Assembly (NCBI RefSeq): GCF_021284765.1
Contig: NZ_CP089924.1
Span: 3,428,001 to 3,492,000, forward strand
Direction: 5' to 3'
From: Lysobacter sp. 5GHs7-4
Lineage (GTDB): Bacteria > Pseudomonadota > Gammaproteobacteria > Xanthomonadales > Xanthomonadaceae
Length of the DNA stretch: 64,000 nucleotides
In this document: positions 57,954-64,000 of the stretch, in pieces
Numbering within the stretch: the first letter of the stretch is position 1
Layout: every line of letters begins with the position of its first letter
Program-made: the position numbers and the translations under genes
Notes under the pieces: generated by a model
The model's database searches: none
Told to the model about the DNA's origin: nothing
Seen by the model: the letters and a program-made list of their open reading frames with translations, nothing else

Positions 57954-59123
57954 ATGGCTCTGACCCTCGGTCTGACCGGCATGGACCCGGCGACGGAGAC
58001 CGCGCTGCAGGCGGCCTTCAAGGATGCCAACGCCCGCCTCGGCGGCCGCTGGCAGCTGCTGCCCGAGAGCCAGGCCGACTACGTCGTCGTGGACATGGAC
58101 AGCATGTACGGCCCGATGAGCTGGCTGCGTCTGCATGCCGCGGGCAAAAGCGTGATCGCGCTGACCGGCGCGCCGCGCACGCAGGCCGACTATCGTCTCG
58201 GCCAGCCGTTCGACACCCAGGCTATCGGCGATTTGTTACGCGAGATCGCGACCCAGGCCGGCCAGCCGCTGGAGGCCGCATCCGCCGCACCGGCGATCGC
58301 CAGCGCGCCCGCCGCGCCGAGCCCAGCGCCGGCCGCGCCCAAGCCGGCACCGGCGCCCGCGCCGGTCGAAGCCACCCTGGATCGCGCAGTCGAGATTCCG
58401 CTGGGCGTCGCGCCTGCGGCGCCCGCGCCCGCGCCCGTGCGTGCACCGGCACCGGCCCCTGCGCCTGCACCGGTGGCCGCGGCCGCACCTGCCGCACCCG
58501 CACCTGCCCCGCCCGCTCCCGCTCCCGCACCGGCACCTGCGCCTGCGACACCCGCGCCGGCCGTCGCCAGCGGCGAGTCGCTGCTGGTCTGGCTGACGTC
58601 CGGCCGCCTGCGCGGCCGCGTGCGCCTGCGCGGCGACGAACCGCTGCTGATCGACGCCGAGCAGCGCCAGTACCACGGCCCCTCGGCGCTGAAGCCGCTG
58701 TCGGCCTATTTCGAGAAGAACGCGACCGCCGCCGACTTCATCGCCGTCGACGACAAGACCTGGACCATGACCGTCGCGCCGCTGGGCGAGGCCATGCCGC
58801 TCGCGCGCCTGGTCTGGTTCGGCAGCCTGCTCGCCGGCCACGGCGCGCTGGCGCCCGGCTACGACCCGCAGCGCCGCTACCAGATGGTCAAGTGGCCGCA
58901 GACCGAGCGCGAGTTCCCCAAGCACTTCCGCATCGCCACGGTGATGATGAAGGGCCCGGCGACGCTGGCCGAGATCACCGAGGCCAGCGGCGTGCCCGCG
59001 GCCGACGTCGCCGACTTCGTCAACGCCAACCTCGCCACCGGCTTCGCCGAGCCCGAAGCCGAGCCCGATCCGGCCGAACCGGCCAAGGCCGGCGGCCTGT
59101 TCGGACGCCTGCGCGGACGCTGA
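57954..59123 (+). CDS. Pro/Ala-rich protein of unknown function
   Basis: Protein of 389 residues in three parts. The N-terminal domain (about 1-100, LGLTGMDPATETALQAAFKDA, YVVVDMDSMYGPMSW, SVIALTGAP) resembles a receiver-type alpha/beta fold. A long Pro-Ala linker (about 105-205) follows. The C-terminal domain (about 205-370, LLVWLTSGRLRGRVRLRGDE, YFEKNATAADFIAVDDKTWTM) has a helical tail that looks like a DNA-binding-type bundle (PATLAEITEASGVPAADVADFVN). No signal peptide. I do not recognise the family. Confidence 0.7.
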   Translation: MALTLGLTGMDPATETALQAAFKDANARLGGRWQLLPESQADYVVVDMDSMYGPMSWLRLHAAGKSVIALTGAPRTQADYRLGQPFDTQAIGDLLREIATQAGQPLEAASAAPAIASAPAAPSPAPAAPKPAPAPAPVEATLDRAVEIPLGVAPAAPAPAPVRAPAPAPAPAPVAAAAPAAPAPAPPAPAPAPAPAPATPAPAVASGESLLVWLTSGRLRGRVRLRGDEPLLIDAEQRQYHGPSALKPLSAYFEKNATAADFIAVDDKTWTMTVAPLGEAMPLARLVWFGSLLAGHGALAPGYDPQRRYQMVKWPQTEREFPKHFRIATVMMKGPATLAEITEASGVPAADVADFVNANLATGFAEPEAEPDPAEPAKAGGLFGRLRGR

Positions 59124-59240
59124 TCGCCAGCCCTCCAGGCGCGGCCGCAGCGGCCGCGCCTGAATCCGCATGCCGCCGCTTCTTGCCCACCTCACACAGG
59201 GGCGGGACAATGACCGACTGAACGCCAGAATCCGTCGGTA

Positions 59241-61148
59241 ATGATCGATCCGCAGCGCTACCCACGCCTTTCCCGTATCCACGTGCCCGCCGACCTGCGC
59301 CAGTTCGGCGAAGACGAACTGCCGGCGATCGCCGAGGAATTGCGCGCCTACCTGATCGAACAGGTCGCCCTGGTCGGCGGCCACTTCGGTGCGGGCCTGG
59401 GCGTGATCGAACTGACCGTGGCCCTGCACTGGCTGTTCGAGACGCCGAACGACCGCCTGGTCTGGGACGTCGGCCACCAGTGCTATCCGCACAAGATCCT
59501 CACCGGCCGCCGCGACGAGATCCACACCGTCAAGCAGAAGGACGGCGTCGCGCCGTTCCCCAAGCGCGAGGAATCCGAATACGACACCTTCGGCGTCGGC
59601 CACAGCTCGACCTCGATCTCGGCCGCGCTGGGCATGGCCATCGCGCTGCAGCGCGCCGGCGACGAGCGCAAGGTGGTGGCGGTGATCGGCGACGGCGCGA
59701 TGACCGCCGGCATGGCCTTCGAGGCGCTGGCCCACGCCGGCGGCATGACCGATCCCGAGCCGAACCTGCTGGTGATCCTCAACGACAACCAGATGTCGAT
59801 CTCGGAGAACGTCGGCGGCGTCACCCGCATGCTCGGTCGCCTCACCGGCAGCCGCACCCTCAACGCGCTGCGCGAAGGCGGCAAGAAGCTGCTCGGCGAC
59901 AAGCGCAAGCCGGCGGCCAAGTTCGTGCGCCGCTGGGAAGAACACTGGAAGGGCATGTTCGTGCCCTCGACCTTCTTCGAGGAAGTCGGCTTCCACTACA
60001 CCGGCCCGATCGACGGGCACGATCTGCCGGCCCTGCTCGGCGCGATGAAGACGCTCAAGACCCTCAAGGGTCCGCAGCTGCTGCACATCATCACCACCAA
60101 GGGCAAAGGCTACGAACTGGCCGAGGGCGACCAGATCGGCTACCACGCCGTCGGCCCCTTCGATCCGGAGAAGGGACTGGTCAGCAAGCCCGGCGCCAAG
60201 AAGCCGACCTACACCGACGTGTTCGGCGAATGGCTGTGCGACATGGCCGCCGACGACGACAAGCTGCTGGGCATCACGCCGGCGATGCGCGAAGGCTCCG
60301 GCCTGGTGCGTTTCAGCAAGGAATACCCCACGCGCTACTTCGACGTCGCCATCGCCGAACAGCACGCGGTCACCCTGGCCGCGGGCATGGCCTGCGAAGG
60401 CGCCAAGCCGGTGGTGGCGATCTATTCGACCTTCCTGCAGCGCGGCTACGACCAACTGGTGCACGACGTCGCCATCCAGAACCTGGACGTGCTGTTCGCG
60501 ATCGACCGCGGCGGCGTGGTCGGCCCCGACGGCGCCACCCATGCCGGCAATCTCGATCTGTCCTACCTGCGCTGCGTGCCCAACATGGTGGTGATGGCGC
60601 CGGCCGACGAGGACGAGTGCCGCAAGATGCTCAGCACCGGTCACCGCTACGAAGGCCCGGCCGCGGTGCGCTACCCGCGCGGCACCGGCCCCGGCGTGCC
60701 GGTGCAGCCCACCCTGGACACCCTGGCGATCGGCAAGGCCGAGCTGCGCCGCCACGGCAGCCGCATCGCCCTGCTCGCGTTCGGCGCGATCGTGCCGGCG
60801 GCCGAACAGGTCGCGGCCGAGTTCGGCCTGAGCCTGGTCAACATGCGCTTCGTCAAACCGCTGGACCGCGCGCTGATCCTGGAACTGGCCAAGAGCCACC
60901 GCGGCTTCGTGACGCTGGAAGACAACGTGGTCGCCGGCGGCGCCGGCAGCGGCGTGGCCGAGTTGCTCGCGGCCGAAGGCATCGTCCTGCCCGTCCTGCA
61001 CCTGGGCCTGCCCGACGAGTTCCAGCACCACGCCAGCCGCGAACAGCTGCTGTCCGAAGCCGGCCTCGACGCCGCCGGCATCCGCCGCGCCGTGCTCGCG
61101 CGCTGGCCGGAGCTGCAGGACGCGCCACCGCGCAGCGCGGCGCTCTGA
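59241..61148 (+). CDS. dxs: 1-deoxy-D-xylulose-5-phosphate synthase
   Basis: Thiamin-diphosphate enzyme of 635 residues that opens the non-mevalonate isoprenoid pathway from pyruvate and glyceraldehyde-3-phosphate. Typical features: [68 protein letters not shown] and [13 protein letters not shown] (thiamin site), then [17 protein letters not shown] and [15 protein letters not shown] in the pyrimidine half. The ATG at 59241 gives [13 protein letters not shown]. Confidence 0.97.
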   Translation: MIDPQRYPRLSRIHVPADLRQFGEDELPAIAEELRAYLIEQVALVGGHFGAGLGVIELTVALHWLFETPNDRLVWDVGHQCYPHKILTGRRDEIHTVKQKDGVAPFPKREESEYDTFGVGHSSTSISAALGMAIALQRAGDERKVVAVIGDGAMTAGMAFEALAHAGGMTDPEPNLLVILNDNQMSISENVGGVTRMLGRLTGSRTLNALREGGKKLLGDKRKPAAKFVRRWEEHWKGMFVPSTFFEEVGFHYTGPIDGHDLPALLGAMKTLKTLKGPQLLHIITTKGKGYELAEGDQIGYHAVGPFDPEKGLVSKPGAKKPTYTDVFGEWLCDMAADDDKLLGITPAMREGSGLVRFSKEYPTRYFDVAIAEQHAVTLAAGMACEGAKPVVAIYSTFLQRGYDQLVHDVAIQNLDVLFAIDRGGVVGPDGATHAGNLDLSYLRCVPNMVVMAPADEDECRKMLSTGHRYEGPAAVRYPRGTGPGVPVQPTLDTLAIGKAELRRHGSRIALLAFGAIVPAAEQVAAEFGLSLVNMRFVKPLDRALILELAKSHRGFVTLEDNVVAGGAGSGVAELLAAEGIVLPVLHLGLPDEFQHHASREQLLSEAGLDAAGIRRAVLARWPELQDAPPRSAAL

Positions 61149-61170
61149 GCACAGGCGCGTCTGGCGACGC

Positions 61171-61207
61171 GCCGTAGGATGCGCTGGACGCAGCGCAGCG
61201 CACGCTG
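61171..61207. repeat. GTAGGATGCG-type dispersed repeat, copy 1
   Basis: GCCGTAGGATGCGCTGGACG followed by CAGCGCAGCGCACGCTG just after dxs. The second copy is at 61555-61590. Confidence 0.7.
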
Positions 61208-61248
61208 AAGCGATGCATGCGCAAGGGTTGCATGACCTGCAACCGGAT

Positions 61249-61512
61249 CTAGGCCAGACCCAAGCCTCGCTCCACCAGGCGTATCGCTTCGGCGACGGTA
61301 TCGGCCGTGCGGCGGATGGTGTCCTCATCCGTCTCGAACAGAAATGGGCAACTCCCTGCGCCCGACTCCAATTGCACCTCGTAAGGGGTGGACGCGTGAC
61401 GGAAGAACCAAAGGCCATCGTCGTCACCGGGATGCCGAACCTTCAGCTGCTCGGCTATCAAATCCGGATGAGCCGCCTTCAATGTCTGGATGATCAGATC
61501 GATATCGCGCAT
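61249..61512 (-). CDS. small protein of unknown function
   Basis: Soluble protein of 87 residues (MRDIDLIIQTLKAAHPDLIAE, DGLWFFRHASTPYEVQLESG, DTIRRTADTVAEAIRLVERG) with no signal peptide. It is acidic, and no family is recognised. It is flanked by two copies of the GTAGGATGCG repeat, so it could be a cargo gene between repeats or a chance arrangement. Confidence 0.55.
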   Translation of the reverse strand: MRDIDLIIQTLKAAHPDLIAEQLKVRHPGDDDGLWFFRHASTPYEVQLESGAGSCPFLFETDEDTIRRTADTVAEAIRLVERGLGLA

Positions 61513-61554
61513 CTTCGCTTCCTGGAAGTCGGCGCCTCAGCCTAGCGCCGAAGA

Positions 61555-61590
61555 GCCGTAGGATGCGGTGAGCGCAGCGAACCGCATCGC
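61555..61590. repeat. GTAGGATGCG-type dispersed repeat, copy 2
   Basis: GCCGTAGGATGCGGTGAGCG followed by CAGCGAACCGCATCGC. With copy 1 (61171-61207) it brackets the small 87-residue gene. Confidence 0.7.
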
Positions 61591-61601
61591 CCACGCCTCA
61601 C

Positions 61602-61931
61602 TCAGCCCAGCAGCACCGCCGACGCCACGCCGCTGAGCAACACGATCACGGCCAGCTTGGCGCTGACCTTGGGCCACAGCGTCAGGCACAACGACCAGGC
61701 CAGCGCCGACAGCATCAGCACCACCGCCCAGAAGACGGGCCCGAACTCCCAGCCCTTCCACGCCGCAAAACCGGCGAACGCCGCCACGTGCAGCGCCCAG
61801 CCCAAGCCGCGCCACAGACGTGCGCGACGCAGGTCGTAGCGACCGGCAAACGCCTGCGCGTAATGCTTCTCCATGCCCAGGCTGAGCAGGCACCAGGCCA
61901 GCAACGACACCGAAAATCCCAACCACAACAT
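61602..61931 (-). CDS. DUF3325 membrane protein
   Basis: Hydrophobic protein of 109 residues with about three membrane segments (GFSVSLLAWCLLSLGMEKHYAQAF, LHVAAFAGFAAWKG, FWAVVLMLSALAWSLCLTLW). DUF3325 proteins occur in iron-uptake operons with PepSY and DUF3649 genes. The ATG at 61931 follows the PepSY stop by 11 bases, so it is the last gene of that unit. Confidence 0.85.
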   Translation of the reverse strand: MLWLGFSVSLLAWCLLSLGMEKHYAQAFAGRYDLRRARLWRGLGWALHVAAFAGFAAWKGWEFGPVFWAVVLMLSALAWSLCLTLWPKVSAKLAVIVLLSGVASAVLLG

Positions 61932-61942
61932 GCGCGCCCTCC

Positions 61943-63502
61943 TCAGCGCTCGGCCAGCGCGGCATCGCGCTCGCCGCCGCGCGCACGCGTGCGTTCGGCG
62001 ACGGGACGACGCGTCGCGGCGCGCGAGCGCAGCGCCAGGACGGCGAACGCCAGCGCCAGGCCCAGCGCGGTCAGATCCACCGCCGCCAGCGCCCAATCGC
62101 CGCGCGCGAGGCTGGCGAACAGATGCCCCTTGGGCGCGGTCGCCAGATTGACCAGCGGAATCGCCGTCAGCGCGATCGCATTCAAGGCGAAGTAACGCCG
62201 CCACCCCGCCTTGCGCACCGACGGCAGGCAGGCGTACAGCGCAGCCAGGATCCACACCGCGCAAAACGCGCCGATCTCCCAGCTCGCGCGCGCGGCCGCG
62301 TCGGCCGGCACCAGCCGATTGGCGATCAGCAACGCCGCGCAGCCCAGCGGCATGCCGCCGACCACGCCCAGGTTCAGGCTCTGCACCAGGCCATAGCCCG
62401 ACAGCGCGCCGGCCTCGGCGACCTTCTTGGCGCGCTTGTTGACCCACACCTGCATGCCGCTGGCCAGCATCACGCAGCCGCCCAGGCCCATGAAGAAATA
62501 CAGCCAGCGCAAGGCGCTGCCGCCCCACTGCGCCATGTGCAGACCGCCGAGGAAGGTGTAGACCTTGTAGCCGGTGGCCGAGGGCTTGGAGCTGTGCAGG
62601 AACCGGCCGTCGTTGGCGTCGTAGACGACCTGATCGAAGTTCCAGGCCACATGGCGGCTGTGATCGCCGCCGAAGGCGATGGTCGCGCTGCTGTCGTCGG
62701 GGTGATGCACGTTGACCCAGGTCGGCGCCATGCCCAGGCGGCGGGTGGCATCGGCGATCAGCGTGTCGACCGGATACAGCCTGGCCAGCGGCTTGCCGGT
62801 CTCGGGACGCTCGTAGCTGTCGCCGGCCTCGGCGAAGAACTTCTCCGCGTCGCTGTTATAGGCGACCTGCACCCCGGCGAACATGTAGGAAGCGACGAAG
62901 ATCGCCACGCCGGTGTAGGCGATCATCAGATGGAACGGCAACCCGAGTACGCCGGTGAGGTTGTGCCCGTCCAGCCAGGCGCGTTGGCCGCCGGCCTGGG
63001 GTCGGAAGGTGAAGAAGTCCTTGAAGATGCGCTTGTGGATCACGATGCCGGTGACGATCGCGACCAGCATGAACATGCCCGCGATCCCGACCAGGTACAT
63101 GCCGATCGTGCCCGCATGCAGGTTGTAGTGCAGGGTGAAGAAGAAATCGCCGCCGGCGGTCGCGGGCAGCGGCGCGCCCGTGGCTGGGTTAAGCGAGCGT
63201 TCTTCGAAACTGCCGTCGTCGTAATAGACGTAGGCCGTGGTCGCATGGTCGCGTTCGGTGGGCGCCAGCACGTAAAACGCATGCGCATGCGGTTTTGCGT
63301 CGCGCTGCGCGGCCGCCACCGCGGGCGCGAAGCTCAGCGGCGCGCTCGGCGCATCGTGCAGCGCCGGCCGCATCCAGTCGCCGATTTCCTTGTCGAAGCA
63401 GGCCAGCGTGCCGCCGACGAAAATCACGAACAGCAGCCAGCCGATGATCAGCCCGGCCCAGGTGTGCAGCCATGCCATCGCTTGCGAGAAGCTGTTCTTC
63501 AT
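61943..63502 (-). CDS. PepSY-associated membrane protein (siderophore-linked reductase type)
   Basis: Protein of 519 residues with four or more membrane segments. It begins SQAMAWLHTWAGLIIGWLLFVIFVGGT, followed by a periplasmic region and the second helix NLHAGTIGMYLVGIAGMFMLVAIVTGIVIHKRIF. Conserved His in the helices may bind heme. PepSY_TM proteins of this kind (FoxB/FpvG type) take part in releasing iron from siderophores. It sits between DUF3649 and DUF3325 genes, 10 and 11 bases apart, downstream of a Fur-box match. Confidence 0.9.
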   Translation of the reverse strand: MKNSFSQAMAWLHTWAGLIIGWLLFVIFVGGTLACFDKEIGDWMRPALHDAPSAPLSFAPAVAAAQRDAKPHAHAFYVLAPTERDHATTAYVYYDDGSFEERSLNPATGAPLPATAGGDFFFTLHYNLHAGTIGMYLVGIAGMFMLVAIVTGIVIHKRIFKDFFTFRPQAGGQRAWLDGHNLTGVLGLPFHLMIAYTGVAIFVASYMFAGVQVAYNSDAEKFFAEAGDSYERPETGKPLARLYPVDTLIADATRRLGMAPTWVNVHHPDDSSATIAFGGDHSRHVAWNFDQVVYDANDGRFLHSSKPSATGYKVYTFLGGLHMAQWGGSALRWLYFFMGLGGCVMLASGMQVWVNKRAKKVAEAGALSGYGLVQSLNLGVVGGMPLGCAALLIANRLVPADAAARASWEIGAFCAVWILAALYACLPSVRKAGWRRYFALNAIALTAIPLVNLATAPKGHLFASLARGDWALAAVDLTALGLALAFAVLALRSRAATRRPVAERTRARGGERDAALAER

Positions 63503-63512
63503 GCGCGCTTGC

Positions 63513-63848
63513 TCATGGCCGGGCGGCGAATTCGGGGAACATCAAGGTCACGCCGTACAACGCCAGCGCCAGCAGCAGCGGCGCGAACACCGCGCGCAGC
63601 GCGCTCTTGGCCGCGAACGCGTACATCGCCGCCGCGCACCACACCGCGAAGCACAACAAGCTGGCGGTGACCACGCGGTCGCTGCGCGAAAACGGCAGCA
63701 CCAGGGTCAGGAACGCGGTCGACCCGTAGGCGAGCAGATAGCCGACCACCACCGCCGCCAGCGCGCGCACGGCGACGTCGATGCGATAGCGCAAGGGCAC
63801 GGTCTTGGGTTTGCGCGCGGCGGGGGCGTGGGCGTGGGCGGTATTCAT
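63513..63848 (-). CDS. DUF3649 membrane protein
   Basis: Protein of 111 residues with about three membrane segments (VAVRALAAVVVGYLLAYGSTAFLTLVLPFS, VTASLLCFAVWCAAAMYAFA, LRAVFAPLLLALALYGVTLMFP). The ATG at 63848 gives MNTAHAHAPAARKPK with His/Ala residues before the first helix. First gene of the iron-linked unit; its promoter region holds the Fur-box match at 63929-63947. Confidence 0.85.
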   Translation of the reverse strand: MNTAHAHAPAARKPKTVPLRYRIDVAVRALAAVVVGYLLAYGSTAFLTLVLPFSRSDRVVTASLLCFAVWCAAAMYAFAAKSALRAVFAPLLLALALYGVTLMFPEFAARP

Positions 63849-63928
63849 GCGGCGACCGGCTGGAAGTACGGCGCGGCGCGCGGCCATGGCCGACGCCGCG
63901 TGGGCGAATCTGGATCGCCAGTCTAATT

Positions 63929-63947
63929 GCTAATGGTTCTCATTAGC
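63929..63947 (-). promoter_or_regulatory. Fur-box-like operator
   Basis: GCTAATGGTTCTCATTAGC agrees with the 19-base Fur consensus (GATAATGATAATCATTATC) at 14 of 19 positions. It is the centre of a perfect 9-5-9 inverted repeat (63927-63949). It lies about 80 bases upstream of the DUF3649 start and should repress the operon when iron is plentiful. A gene beyond the window edge could share it. Confidence 0.7.
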
Positions 63948-64000
63948 AAACTGAGCCGTCACCTCCGCCTGAACGGATTCCCCACCGGCGCGCGCGCGTC

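Noticed and set aside
58236..61427. Open frame of 1063 codons on the minus strand over dxs
   Set aside because: Antisense to dxs and the Pro/Ala-rich gene; its composition is that of a shadow frame.

Overview
The window is high-GC DNA that looks like a chromosome segment of a Lysobacter-type member of the Xanthomonadaceae (Gammaproteobacteria). This rests on the gene neighbourhoods (queA-tgt-yajC-secD-secF, ftsY beside rsmD and coaD, mutY-yggX), the very high G/C use at third codon positions, the many secreted or lipoprotein-type proteins, and abundant short intergenic repeats ending in the form ..CGGCTCACGCCGCTCC... Species assignment is inference. I see no rRNA genes, no CRISPR array, no insertion-sequence transposase and no phage genes. 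There is one tRNA gene (Phe).

Layout. 0.1-4.2 kb: phosphate transporter with its DUF47 partner (minus), then a CorC/CNNM protein and an ExoD protein (plus). 4.4-9.2 kb: a membrane GGDEF-EAL protein coupled to a PhnD-like periplasmic binding protein, trmJ, and divergent suhB. 9.5-15.4 kb: the conserved protein-export and queuosine block secF, secD, yajC, tgt, queA, here interrupted by repeats. 15.4-16.7 kb: about 1.2 kb of non-coding repeats (hexanucleotide tract plus a three-period tandem array). 16.7-20.4 kb: DesK/DesR-like two-component pair and an exported amidohydrolase. 20.7-35.5 kb: class III aminotransferase, upp, a TMEM43-like/MBL pair, gamma-glutamyltransferase with ferredoxin, coaD, rsmD, ftsY, mutY and yggX.

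35.6-45.7 kb: tRNA-Phe, an unknown periplasmic protein, then a tightly packed ten-gene plus-strand unit: ECF sigma factor, RskA-type anti-sigma factor, fatty-acid desaturase, FAD oxidoreductase, DUF1365, cyclopropane-fatty-acid synthase, DUF2878, DUF1295, a second CFA-like methyltransferase and a Blc-type lipocalin. Most junctions are 4-base start/stop overlaps. I read it as a stress-controlled membrane-lipid remodelling system, comparable in content to singlet-oxygen/light-responsive lipid loci of other proteobacteria.

46-54 kb: a Tat-type subtilase (minus), an unknown exported protein, and a signalling unit of FHA-GAF protein, Ser/Thr kinase with TPRs, soluble histidine kinase and LuxR-type response regulator. 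54-61 kb: a MITE-like repeat interval, a LEA14-like lipoprotein, acyl-CoA dehydrogenase, HNH endonuclease, a Pro/Ala-rich protein and dxs. 61-64 kb: a small unknown gene between two copies of a dispersed repeat, then a DUF3649-PepSY-DUF3325 operon behind a good Fur-box match, pointing to iron-controlled siderophore-linked functions.

The most unusual non-coding signal is a repeated multi-hairpin element found four times at three intergenic sites. Its stems differ in sequence between copies but keep base-pairing.
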